Assembly (NCBI RefSeq): GCF_007667425.1
Contig: NZ_VDRC01000001.1
Span: 2,138,595 to 2,202,594, forward strand
Source of the DNA: Microbacterium sp. 1.5R
GTDB lineage: Bacteria > Actinomycetota > Actinomycetes > Actinomycetales > Microbacteriaceae
Direction: 5' to 3'
DNA length: 64,000 nt
Of the stretch, positions 1-7,055 are shown piece after piece; positions within the stretch are counted from its first letter, which is position 1, and each line of letters begins with the position of its first letter. The position numbers were made by a program, and so were the translations under genes. A model generated the notes under the pieces. That model was not told where the DNA came from, made no database searches, and saw nothing but the letters and a program-made list of their open reading frames with translations.

Positions 1-2
1 AC

Positions 3-359
3 CCGGCCGCGATCGTGTTCTCGGTCACCCGTGCCACCGGCAGCGCGGGGGCGATCCTCTCGTCCGATAGCTTCGTCGTGCACCTCATCGACGACGAGCA
101 CTCCGACCTCGCGCAGAGCTTCGCGATCAGCGGCGCCGAGCGCTTCACCGATGCCCAGGGCTGGAGCGCGCTGCCCACCGGAGAGCCCTACCTGCGCGAG
201 GCGCGCGTCGCGATGCGCTGCCATCCCATGACGACCGTCGCCGTCGGATCCTCGACCGTGGTCATCGCCGAGGTCGACGAGGTGCTGCTCGGTCAGCAGG
301 GCCGGCCCCTCGTCTACCTCGACCGCCGCTTCCACGCGCTGCCCGGCGACCAGGTCTGA
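3..359 (+). CDS. Flavin reductase-like domain protein, 3' part only
   Basis: The reading frame is open from the left window edge (codons for P-A-I before the first possible GTG) and ends in TGA. The visible 118 residues resemble the C-terminal half of FMN-binding split-barrel flavin reductases: '[14 protein letters not shown]', then '[19 protein letters not shown]', then a strand rich in V/I and '[14 protein letters not shown]', which matches the usual C-terminal 'PLVYHRRRYHRL' block. Proteins of this family supply reduced flavin to monooxygenases or act on small molecules. The start, the rest of the fold and any partner oxygenase lie outside the window, so substrate and pathway cannot be given. 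Confidence 0.7.
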   Translation, partial: PAAIVFSVTRATGSAGAILSSDSFVVHLIDDEHSDLAQSFAISGAERFTDAQGWSALPTGEPYLREARVAMRCHPMTTVAVGSSTVVIAEVDEVLLGQQGRPLVYLDRRFHALPGDQV

Positions 360-397
360 CGCGCGCCCTTCCCGACCAATCGAAGGAAGGAATCATC

Positions 398-838
398 ATG
401 TCCACTCCGCACACCCTCCCCGAGCTCCAGTACGACTACTCGGCGCTCGCCCCGAACATCTCCGGCAAGATCATGGAGCTGCACCACTCGAAGCACCACC
501 AGGCCTACGTCACCGGCGCGAACAGCGCGATCTAGCAGCTGGCGGCCGCGCGCGATGCGGGCGACCTCGCCGCCGTGAACAAGCTCGAGAAAGACCTCGC
601 GTTCAACCTCGGCGGTCACATCAACCACTCGGTGTTCTGGCAGAACCTCTCGGCGGGGGCGGCGGCAACCCCGAAGGCGAGCTGTCCGCGGCGCTCGACG
701 ACGCGTTCGGATCGATCGACAAGTTCCGCGCGCACTTCACCGCCACCGCGCTTGGCGTCCAGGGATCCGGCTGGGCCGTGCTCGCCTGGGACTAGGTCGG
801 CGCCCGTCCCGGTGAGCTTCTAGATGTTCGACCAGCAG
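398..838 (+). pseudogene. sodA: Decayed and 3'-truncated superoxide dismutase (Mn/Fe)
   Basis: After a good ribosome site (GAAGGAAGGA) the ATG opens a sequence that reads like Mn/Fe-[23 protein letters not shown], then the metal-ligand helix '[13 protein letters not shown]'. The frame breaks at TAG 533-535 where a Gln/Glu codon is expected. It continues as [19 protein letters not shown], then loses about 4 nt near 650 and resumes in another frame as [20 protein letters not shown] and [13 protein letters not shown]. It hits TAG 793-795, shifts again near 806-810, and shows TAG 821-823 before 'MFDQQ'. Homology ends at about 838, so the metal-binding 'DMWEHAFYL' and C-terminus are gone. It cannot make an active enzyme. 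The break coincides with the edge of the foreign cassette. Confidence 0.9.
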
Positions 839-1044
839 GTCAGATAGTCGGCGTCGCTGTACCGCCGCACACCGGCGCCATGGCGCAGAGACCCGATGTC
901 GAACATTTGACGCACACGGAACACGGTGTCCAGTCGCGCCCGAATGGAAGCCCTGTGTGCGGCGGCGCCTCCGAACTGTGTCGCCGTCGGGGTGTAGAGG
1001 GAGCTCAGATCACGCAACCACGACCGTGCCGCCGCGCCCATCAC
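839..1044 (-). pseudogene. N-terminal stub of an SMODS/CD-NTase-like nucleotidyltransferase
   Basis: Sixty-eight codons on the minus strand read as the start of a nucleotidyltransferase. An N-terminal helix (WLRDLSSLYTP) is followed by 'FDIGSLRHGAGVRRYSDADYL', split here as FDIGSLRHG and AGVRRYSDADYL. The G-S at residues 51-52 plus D64-x-D66 match the G-S...D-x-D metal-binding signature of the SMODS/CD-NTase group (the cyclic-oligonucleotide synthases of CBASS belong there). Immediately after the D-x-D the frame runs into antisense sodA and stops, so the palm third aspartate and the whole C-terminal half are missing. The GTG/ATG start overlaps the stop of the upstream AlbA_2 gene (TGATG), evidence of one former operon. 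Family assignment is from motif recognition only. Confidence 0.65.
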
Positions 1045-2492
1045 GCGCCCGTCGTATTATCCAGGCGCAGCACCCCTCGGGCGCTGTCGGTGAGATCGAC
1101 TGGTTCACCGACTGGGATGTCGATTACTCCCGTGAACACCTCGTTGTGGTCGCGTGCTGTGAGCTGCCATGTGCCGTGGATCATTGTCATCGACGCGTCG
1201 GCGACGACAAGCACGAACTCATCGTCCTCCGATTCGTACGTCCCGCGGGGGCGGAGCTCCCCCACGTCGAGATCCAGATCCACCGATCCCCCGTTCTTGA
1301 AGCTCACCGACGGCGGAATGTAGGTGCCGGAGAACGACTGAGGGACGTAGCCGGCGTTCGCGAGGTGGGAGTACCCGAGGTCACGCTGCCGTGGCCCCCA
1401 CACGCGCGGCGGGACCGGCAACTCCAAGCTCGACAGGTCCTCAGCCCACTGCGGGTCGATGTAGTCATACGCGAATACGTCACCGTCCAGGTGCACCTTC
1501 ACCTCGACATCATGAAAGAACGTCGTCGTCCGATTCACTATCCTCACCACCACCGGCTGCAGACTACTTGCCGCGATACGCGGCGACGCCGCCCCCCACG
1601 CGGTCCGGAATCGGGTCTCCCACAGATCGATCGCCGCGCGATACGCTTCCTCGGTGCGCCCTTCCGGAACCGTCGACGCGTCCACCATCAACGCCGCACT
1701 CCGCGCCACCGACGACATGGCCGCGATCCTCTGCACCCCGGCGGCCAGCTCCGCGAGACTCCCCGCACCGACCGCTCCTGTGTCGACCGTGTCGGCCGTG
1801 TCGTTGACGAGCGGTTCGACGGCGGGGAGAGCGCCGAGCAGCCGACGCCGCTGCCCCGCGACATAAGCCTCGAGCGTGCGCGCGTCATCGATCGCGACAT
1901 GCGCGACCCCACCGGAAACCTCCACGCCGAAATCGACCTCAACTTTCTGCGAGGCCGCCCCGCGCGCCAGCAGCAGATCGAACTCGTCCGCGTTAGCCTC
2001 GCGCGTCTCCCCATCGGCGCGAATGTAGATCCGCCCGCTTGTCAACGATTCCCCGTTGCTACGGCACGGGAACGGCCTCTGACCGGGTTCGGGCGGATCC
2101 ACCACGATGATGAGGACCTGGTTGGCGGAACCCTCGATCGGCACCCACACGACGTCCCACCGGGGGCCCGCAGCTCCCACATACTGCTGGACGACCTTCG
2201 CGATCTCCATCATCTCGACCGGCGCGATCCCAACGACCTGACCGGCACCCACGCCGATCACCATCGCCGCGTATCCCTCGAACGCCGTTGCTGCCGTATC
2301 AGGCATCCGATTGGAGGCGCCGAGGATGAACTTCGCGATCTTCTCCTTGTCCTTTTTCGTGGACAAGTCCAGCGTGCTCTTCAGCTCCAGATAGTGACGT
2401 TCTGCCAGATCCCCTCGCTCCGCCACCGCCTCCACGAGACGCTGCGCGGCAAGAACGCCCCTCGGCGCCCGCGACGTATCCAGATCGCTCAT
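1041..2492 (-). CDS. AlbA_2 (Schlafen-type) domain protein
   Basis: 483 residues. The ATG at 2492 is chosen because AGGGGAG lies 9-10 nt upstream; the frame is open further but has no coding look. Residues about 25-180 resemble the AlbA_2 (divergent AAA_4/Schlafen core) domain: 'HYLELKSTL' near 33-41, 'KIAKFILGASNR' 51-62, a beta strand 'GYAAMVIGV' 73-81, and 'SGRIYIRADGETREA' near 152-166, which matches the family's G-x-Y-x-R block. The C-terminal 300 residues are beta-rich with no family I recognise. AlbA_2 domains occur in nucleic-acid-binding regulators and in many anti-phage proteins. Translational coupling to the nucleotidyltransferase stub suggests joint function with it, now lost. Base composition is a little less GC-rich than the flanks, fitting horizontal origin. 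Confidence 0.6.
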   Translation of the reverse strand: MSDLDTSRAPRGVLAAQRLVEAVAERGDLAERHYLELKSTLDLSTKKDKEKIAKFILGASNRMPDTAATAFEGYAAMVIGVGAGQVVGIAPVEMMEIAKVVQQYVGAAGPRWDVVWVPIEGSANQVLIIVVDPPEPGQRPFPCRSNGESLTSGRIYIRADGETREANADEFDLLLARGAASQKVEVDFGVEVSGGVAHVAIDDARTLEAYVAGQRRRLLGALPAVEPLVNDTADTVDTGAVGAGSLAELAAGVQRIAAMSSVARSAALMVDASTVPEGRTEEAYRAAIDLWETRFRTAWGAASPRIAASSLQPVVVRIVNRTTTFFHDVEVKVHLDGDVFAYDYIDPQWAEDLSSLELPVPPRVWGPRQRDLGYSHLANAGYVPQSFSGTYIPPSVSFKNGGSVDLDLDVGELRPRGTYESEDDEFVLVVADASMTMIHGTWQLTARDHNEVFTGVIDIPVGEPVDLTDSARGVLRLDNTTGA

Positions 2493-2692
2493 TAGACCGA
2501 CTCCCCTGATAATTCGGCACGCACACACTGAGTGCCCATCGACCTGCCCCACGCAAGCCCCTGCACCGAGAGTACCGACCACCGCCGACACCCGCGCCCA
2601 CCCCGGCGAGCAGCCACGAAAGTGCGGGAACATCGAGGGTCGCACCGAGGTAGCTCTGCGTGCCGTCCGGGCTATTTTCCCCTGAAGGAACT

Positions 2693-2713
2693 GTAACGGA
2701 TACGATTCGTTAC
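2693..2713. promoter_or_regulatory. Inverted repeat directly before the zinc-finger/DUF488 gene
   Basis: GTAACGGA and TTCGTTAC form 8-bp arms with one mismatch around a 5-nt centre, ending one base before the ATG at 2714. The position would let a bound repressor block initiation. No regulator is identified. Confidence 0.35.
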
Positions 2714-3361
2714 ATGCTCGATGTCGGTACGCTATCCATGGCGGAGCTCTTGGCGCTGCGGGTCAGCGTTCACCGAGAGATTCGGCGCCGGAGCGCCCCG
2801 CAGCGCAGGTGTGCGCGCTGCGGGACGAGGTTCGTCGGCCGATCTGATGCGCGGTACTGTTCACCGAGATGCCGCACCGCTGCACACCGTTCGTACCTCA
2901 CAAAGGAGACCCGGCAGATGAGCAGCATTCTTGGCATCGGCTATGAGGGCCAGACTCTGGACGCATTCGTCTCGAAGCTGCGCCTTCGCGGTGTAGAGAC
3001 GCTGGTGGACGTTCGATTGAACGCGATCTCACGCAAGCGCGGGTTCTCGAAGACGGCGCTCTCAGAGGCTCTGCGGGCGGCCGGTGTCGAGTATGTGCAC
3101 ATGCCGGCGCTGGGCAATCATCGCGACAATCGCGACGGCTACGCAGGGATCCACACCACCGAAGCCCTCGAGGCGCGCGACCGGTTCCGCGACGTGCTGA
3201 CATCCGACCGAGCTGCGGTCGCGCTGGAGGAACTAGCATCACTCGCGAGGAACCGCACGATCGCCCTGTTCTGTTTCGAAGCTGACGAAGATCATTGCCA
3301 CCGTCAGCAGGTGCGTGAAGCACTGACGGCCCGAATGGCCCGCGATCTCGTCACGGCCTAG
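2714..3361 (+). CDS. Zinc-finger plus DUF488 protein
   Basis: 215 residues from ATG 2714. Residues 33-53 carry C-x2-C-x12-C-x3-C, a zinc ribbon. Residues about 71-205 are DUF488: 'ILGIGYEGQTLDAF', 'LVDVRLNAISRKRGFSK' and the C-terminal 'CFEADEDHCHRQ', all hallmarks of this small single-domain family. DUF488 proteins normally begin at the 'MSSILGIGYEG' methionine (2918), which here has its own strong ribosome site, AAAGGAG at 2902-2908. The frame may therefore give both a full-length and a short product. A GTG at 2660 would extend the N-terminus further. DUF488 function is not settled; it is often found beside defence genes. The gene converges on the next one with overlapping stops (ctag). Confidence 0.65.
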   Translation: MLDVGTLSMAELLALRVSVHREIRRRSAPQRRCARCGTRFVGRSDARYCSPRCRTAAHRSYLTKETRQMSSILGIGYEGQTLDAFVSKLRLRGVETLVDVRLNAISRKRGFSKTALSEALRAAGVEYVHMPALGNHRDNRDGYAGIHTTEALEARDRFRDVLTSDRAAVALEELASLARNRTIALFCFEADEDHCHRQQVREALTARMARDLVTA

Positions 3362-4188
3362 AACAGGGTGGGAACGACGTCCGTCTGGGTGGGGGCATAC
3401 ACGCCAAGGACGCTGAAGCTTCCGCGCTTCGTCTTGTCCCCGAAGTTGCCGACGAAGAACGACGTCTGGCGGTTTGCGGCGAACTTCTGGGTGAGGAACT
3501 TCTTCTCAATCTCGCGTTTCGCATCGTCGTCGGTGAGCTCTTTGAGGTGACGACGCTGCAGTTCACCGAGCTCCCAATCTAAGAGTCGCCCGCCGTGGGA
3601 CGGGCAACCGCTGGCAGAGCACCGGTACCGGTACCGAACGGTGAATCGGGGCGCCTGCAGCTCGGGCGGCGTGTCTATTCCGTGCCCGAACAGGTCTAGC
3701 GGAGCGAGGTTCTCGGCGTCGGCGATGCGCTTGAGCTGTGCATCGCTCCAGCCTGCGAACGGTACGATCTCCAGTCTCTCCACGGAATTGACCGGAACGA
3801 GCCCGAGAGACGCTGCCTTGCTGTCGCTGAGCGCCGCGCGGTGCAGTTCGCACGTGGACGTGGAGGTCACCTTCCCAACGATCTCGTGCCGATGCTTCCA
3901 CTTGTTGAGATGGCTGATGATTTCGATCGACTGAATGTCGGGGCGGTAGCTTTCGCGACGGTCATCCCTGGCACTGCGGTGCACGTCGACTTCAATGACG
4001 TCGTACTTCTTGAATCGGACCCACTCCGGCATCCAGCGGAACGGGAAAGGATAGAGGCGGATCCATTCGGCGCGAGAACCGTCGATACGAATCCCCGCCA
4101 CGCACACCGTGTCTCCATATGTGGAGGAAGGCTCGGGCGCAGCTTTCACCGTGATCAGAACTTGCGCGCGCTCTACCCCCGGTGCCAT
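3358..4188 (-). CDS. Conserved unknown protein, DUF488 neighbour
   Basis: 276 residues from the ATG at 4188. This start sits 5 nt after the TGA (4196-4194) of the remnant frame upstream, so it was probably translated by coupling; longer starts give Arg/His-rich non-coding sequence. The N-terminus 'VLITVKAAPEPSSTYGD' followed by 'CVAGI...WIRLYPFPFRWM' and 'FKKYDVIEVDV...SYRPD' is a conserved arrangement I recognise from unknown proteins often next to DUF488 genes. Further on, 'YRCSASGCPSH' could hold a metal. No catalytic family is recognised. The stop overlaps that of the DUF488 gene on the other strand. The pair probably forms one functional unit, but that is inference. Confidence 0.55.
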   Translation of the reverse strand: MAPGVERAQVLITVKAAPEPSSTYGDTVCVAGIRIDGSRAEWIRLYPFPFRWMPEWVRFKKYDVIEVDVHRSARDDRRESYRPDIQSIEIISHLNKWKHRHEIVGKVTSTSTCELHRAALSDSKAASLGLVPVNSVERLEIVPFAGWSDAQLKRIADAENLAPLDLFGHGIDTPPELQAPRFTVRYRYRCSASGCPSHGGRLLDWELGELQRRHLKELTDDDAKREIEKKFLTQKFAANRQTSFFVGNFGDKTKRGSFSVLGVYAPTQTDVVPTLF

Positions 4189-4193
4189 GCCCG

Positions 4194-4499
4194 TCAGAAT
4201 AGCGTTCTCGTTGGGATAGCGCGGTTCGAACCGGCCGAGAGGAGGTCGCGGGTCTTCACATCGATGTCGTCGCCGTCGGCGCGGGCGGGGAGCTTGTCGA
4301 ACAGGGTGGTGTTGCTGACCCGGTTGGGTAGTGCGCTCTGCCTGCAGATCTGCCAGAACGCGTCGGTGTCGACGATGCTGTTCGCGCTCCAGGGGCCGTC
4401 GGCCGTGGCCGCGGACAGCTTCCCGATGAGGAGCCTGCCCCCGGTGTTGATGCTGACCGTTGCGCGGGCCTGTGCGATGGTCGTCCGGGCGCGGCTCGG
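4194..4499 (-). pseudogene. Remnant of an unknown gene upstream of the 276-aa protein
   Basis: The open frame between TGA 4500-4502 and TGA 4194-4196 has a protein-like composition. It reads ARTTIAQARATVSINTGG, then LLIGKLSAATADGPWSANSI, then 'DTDAFWQICRQSALPNRVSN' and 'TLFDKLPARADGDDIDVKTR'. The competing frames are Arg/His/Pro-rich. It has no start codon context and runs at its upstream side into the hairpin repeat at 4516, so only a C-terminal piece survives. It ends 5 nt before the next start, as in an operon. I do not recognise the family. Confidence 0.45.
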
Positions 4500-4515
4500 T
4501 CAGGGTTGCAGACAT

Positions 4516-4596
4516 CGCCGAAGCCCCCCGTTACCGCCGAAACCCCCAGTGCGTGCGCGCGTATCGGGGGGTTTCGGCGCAAAGGGGGGCTCGGCG
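4516..4596. repeat. Family A nested inverted repeat, copy 1
   Basis: Outer arms CGCCGAAGCCCCCC (4516-4529) and GGGGGGCTCGGCG (4584-4596) enclose inner arms CGCCGAAACCCCC (4535-4547) and GGGGGTTTCGGCG (4567-4579). It lies at the right edge of the accessory cassette and downstream of arsC. In the transcript it would form a long hairpin that may work as a terminator. Confidence 0.8.
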
Positions 4597-4613
4597 AAAG
4601 GAAGAGAGGGGCG

Positions 4614-5018
4614 TCAGGCGAGCAGCTCGGTCACGAGGGCGTCGATCCGGCGACGGATGTCGTCACGGATCGGCCGCACGGCCTCGATGCCCTGGCCCGC
4701 CGGGTCGTCGAGCTCCCAGTCCTCGTAGCGCTTCCCCGGGAAGATCGGGCAGGCGTCGCCGCATCCCATCGTGATGACGACGTCCGACGCCTGCACGGCA
4801 TCCGTCGTCAGCACCTTCGGGGACTCGGCGGTGATGTCGATCCCGAGCTCGGCCATCGCCTCGACGGCGACGGGGTTGATCTGCGCGGCGGGCATCGATC
4901 CGGCCGAGCGCACCTCGATGCGATCGCCCGCCGCGGCGCGCAGGAGACCTGCGGCCATCTGCGAGCGACCTGCGTTGTGGACGCAGACGAACAGCACGGA
5001 GGGGATGCCGGGGGTCAT
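4614..5018 (-). CDS. arsC: Arsenate reductase, low-molecular-weight phosphatase type
   Basis: 134 residues. 'VLFVCVHNAGRSQMAAGLL' holds the LMW-PTP P-loop C12-x5-R18, which binds arsenate; 'VITMGCGDACPIFPG' supplies C86 and C90, the resolving-cysteine region of the thioredoxin- or mycothiol-coupled enzymes, and 'WELDDPAGQ' is the conserved Asp loop. The protein reduces As(V) to As(III) in the cytoplasm. The ATG has a GATGCT hexamer 6 nt upstream and GGAGG almost touching it, so it may be translated from a leaderless mRNA. No arsR, acr3 or arsB lies in the window, so resistance would need an exporter elsewhere. Confidence 0.88.
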   Translation of the reverse strand: MTPGIPSVLFVCVHNAGRSQMAAGLLRAAAGDRIEVRSAGSMPAAQINPVAVEAMAELGIDITAESPKVLTTDAVQASDVVITMGCGDACPIFPGKRYEDWELDDPAGQGIEAVRPIRDDIRRRIDALVTELLA

Positions 5019-5056
5019 GCCTCCAGCATCCCACGTCCGCGCGCGGCGCCGCCGGG

Positions 5057-6718
5057 TCAGGCCGTCGTGTACCAGACGGCCGTGTCGACCGGCAGGGCGT
5101 CGCCGTCGAACGGCTGGCTCGCGACGAGCACCGTGGCGCCGGCCGGCAGGTCGAGCGGCTCCGTGCCGAGGTTCGCGACGACGTGCACCGCTCCGCGGCG
5201 GAAGGCCACGGCGTCCGCGCCGGCGTCCTCCCAGACGAGAGAGCCCGATCCGAAGCCGCGCTCTCTGCGAACCGCGAGCAGCTGCGTGTAGAGCGCGAGG
5301 GTCGACGTCTCGTCCGCCTGCTCCACGTCGCGGGCGTAGGTCGCCCACTCCGCCGGCTGCGGCAGCCAGGATGCGCCCGACTCGTTGAAGCCGAACGCCG
5401 GGGCATCGGCCTCCCACGGGATCGGCACGCGGCATCCGTCCCGTCCGTAGCGCTCGCCGTTGGTGCGGAACCAGGTCGGGTCCTGACGGAAGGCGTCGGG
5501 GATCTCCATGGCCTCGGGCAGTCCGAGCTCCTCGCCCTGGTAGATGTACGCCGAGCCGGGCAGCGCGAGCATGAGAGTCGTGGCGGCACGTCCGCGGGCC
5601 AGCCCGATGGCGGTGTCGGGCTTGTTCGGGGTGTTCGGACCGATGCCGTCGCCCTGCGGGTTCTCCTCGGTGAGCGCGAGGCGCGAGGCATGCCGCACGA
5701 CGTCGTGGTTCGACAGCACCCAGGTGCTCGGGGCGCCGACCGCGCCGAACTCCTCGAGCGATTCGCGGATGACCTCGCCCAGCTTCTCGGCATCCCATTC
5801 CGTCATGAGGTACGGGAAGTTGAACGTCTGGTGCATCTCGTCGGGGCGCACCCACAGCGCGGTCTGCTTCAGCGTCGGCATCCATGCCTCGCCGCACAGG
5901 GCACGGTCGCCGTCGTACTCGGCCAGCACGCGATGCCAGTCGCGGTAGATGTCGTGCACGCCGTCCTGTCCCCAGTAGGGGACGTCGGCTTCGCCGCCGC
6001 CCATCGAGTCGGCGTCGGCCGGCGGGGTGTAGTCGGGCAGGCCGTCGGCCTTGATCATGCCGTGCGCCACGTCGACGCGGAAGCCGTCGACCCCGCGGTC
6101 GAGCCAGAAACGCAGGATCGAGCGGAACTCCTCGCGGACCTCTTCGTTCGTCCAGTCGAAGTCGGGCTGCGTGGGGTCGAAGATGTGCAGGTACCACTGG
6201 CCGGGCGTGCCGTCGGCCTCGGTCACGCGCTCCCACATGCCGCCGCCGAACACCGATTCCCAGTTGTTCGGCGGGAGTTCGCCGTTCTCACCCTTGCCGT
6301 CGCGGAAGATGTACCGCGCGCGCTCCGGGCTGCCCGGCGCCGCCCGCAGCGCGGCCTGGAACCACGCGTGCTGCGCGGAGGAGTGGTTCGGCACGAGGTC
6401 GACGACGACGCGGATGCCGCGGCGATGCGCCTCGTTCAGCATGGTGTCGAAGTCGTCGAGGGTGCCGAACAGCGGGTCGACGTCGCGGTAGTCGGCGACG
6501 TCGTAGCCGGCGTCGCGCTGCGGGCTCGTCATGAAGGGGCTCAGCCAGATGGCGTCGACGCCGAGCTCTTTCAGCGAGTCGAGGCGGCTGGTGATGCCGG
6601 GCAGGTCGCCGATGCCGTCGCCCGATGCGTCGGCGAAGGAACGGGGGTAGATCTGGTAGATGACCGCGCTGCGCCACCACTCGGAACCGGGGGCTGCGAT
6701 CTGCTCAAGCTGTGCCAT
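5057..6718 (-). CDS. GH13 alpha-glucosidase / oligo-1,6-glucosidase
   Basis: 553 residues with a complete GH13 barrel starting 'WWRSAVIYQIYPRSFADASG'. Catalytic residues are visible: nucleophile D216 in GFRVDVAHG, acid/base E277 in CGEAWM, transition-state Asp D339 in VLSNHDVVRH; region I is 'DLVPNHSS'. No signal peptide, so it acts inside the cell on imported alpha-linked oligosaccharides (maltose, isomaltose or similar; the linkage cannot be read safely). The ATG lies 6 nt after a TAGCCT hexamer, suggesting a leaderless mRNA. It follows arsC by 38 nt in the same direction, though the two are not functionally linked. Confidence 0.9.
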   Translation of the reverse strand: MAQLEQIAAPGSEWWRSAVIYQIYPRSFADASGDGIGDLPGITSRLDSLKELGVDAIWLSPFMTSPQRDAGYDVADYRDVDPLFGTLDDFDTMLNEAHRRGIRVVVDLVPNHSSAQHAWFQAALRAAPGSPERARYIFRDGKGENGELPPNNWESVFGGGMWERVTEADGTPGQWYLHIFDPTQPDFDWTNEEVREEFRSILRFWLDRGVDGFRVDVAHGMIKADGLPDYTPPADADSMGGGEADVPYWGQDGVHDIYRDWHRVLAEYDGDRALCGEAWMPTLKQTALWVRPDEMHQTFNFPYLMTEWDAEKLGEVIRESLEEFGAVGAPSTWVLSNHDVVRHASRLALTEENPQGDGIGPNTPNKPDTAIGLARGRAATTLMLALPGSAYIYQGEELGLPEAMEIPDAFRQDPTWFRTNGERYGRDGCRVPIPWEADAPAFGFNESGASWLPQPAEWATYARDVEQADETSTLALYTQLLAVRRERGFGSGSLVWEDAGADAVAFRRGAVHVVANLGTEPLDLPAGATVLVASQPFDGDALPVDTAVWYTTA

Positions 6719-6815
6719 GCGATCAGGCTATTGCACATGCGGAGGCCTTGACGACGCGGGGATCGAATCGTTTCGGTACCGATGCGGGGCCGTCGCGTGT
6801 CGAAGCCCTCGTCGC

Positions 6816-6918
6816 CGCCGAGACCCACCACCCGCGCCGAGACCCACCACGGCAGACGTTGGCGACGGTGGGTCTCGACGGGCGAGATGGGTCTCGACGG
6901 GCGAGGTGGGTCTCGGCG
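6816..6918. repeat. Family A nested inverted repeat, copy 2
   Basis: Two forward copies of CGCCGAGACCCACC (6816-6829 and 6835-6848) face GGTGGGTCTCGACG (6867-6880), an extra copy ATGGGTCTCGACGG, and GGTGGGTCTCGGCG (6905-6918). It lies between the divergently transcribed glucosidase and secreted-protein genes. The rest of the 337-nt gap (6719-7055) shows only a possible start-proximal promoter on each side. Confidence 0.8.
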
Positions 6919-7055
6919 CCGCACGCACCATCGACGAACGGATGCAGAGGCATAGACCTTCGCCACTACTGCGCCACCGCCCGGAATGCCAAGATTCTGC
7001 CGTGACCTGCAGGTCGCCCGCGCTGTCGCATCGCGCGGTTCCGACCGAGGGGGTC

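Noticed and set aside
820..1044. A complete small 74-aa gene
   Set aside because: The last residues come from antisense sodA, so it is a cut gene, not a small intact one.
957..2495. 512-codon plus-strand frame opposite the AlbA_2 gene
   Set aside because: Arg/His/Pro-rich translation without any domain, no ribosome site; it is the high-GC antisense shadow of a better gene.
4221..4232. GGTTCGAACC as a tRNA T-loop
   Set aside because: No acceptor, D or anticodon stems can be drawn around it, and it lies in a protein-like remnant.
4256..4515. Longer start (4515) for the 276-aa unknown protein
   Set aside because: The added 109 residues are Arg/His/Gln-rich, while another frame over the same DNA reads as a protein remnant ending 5 nt before ATG 4188.
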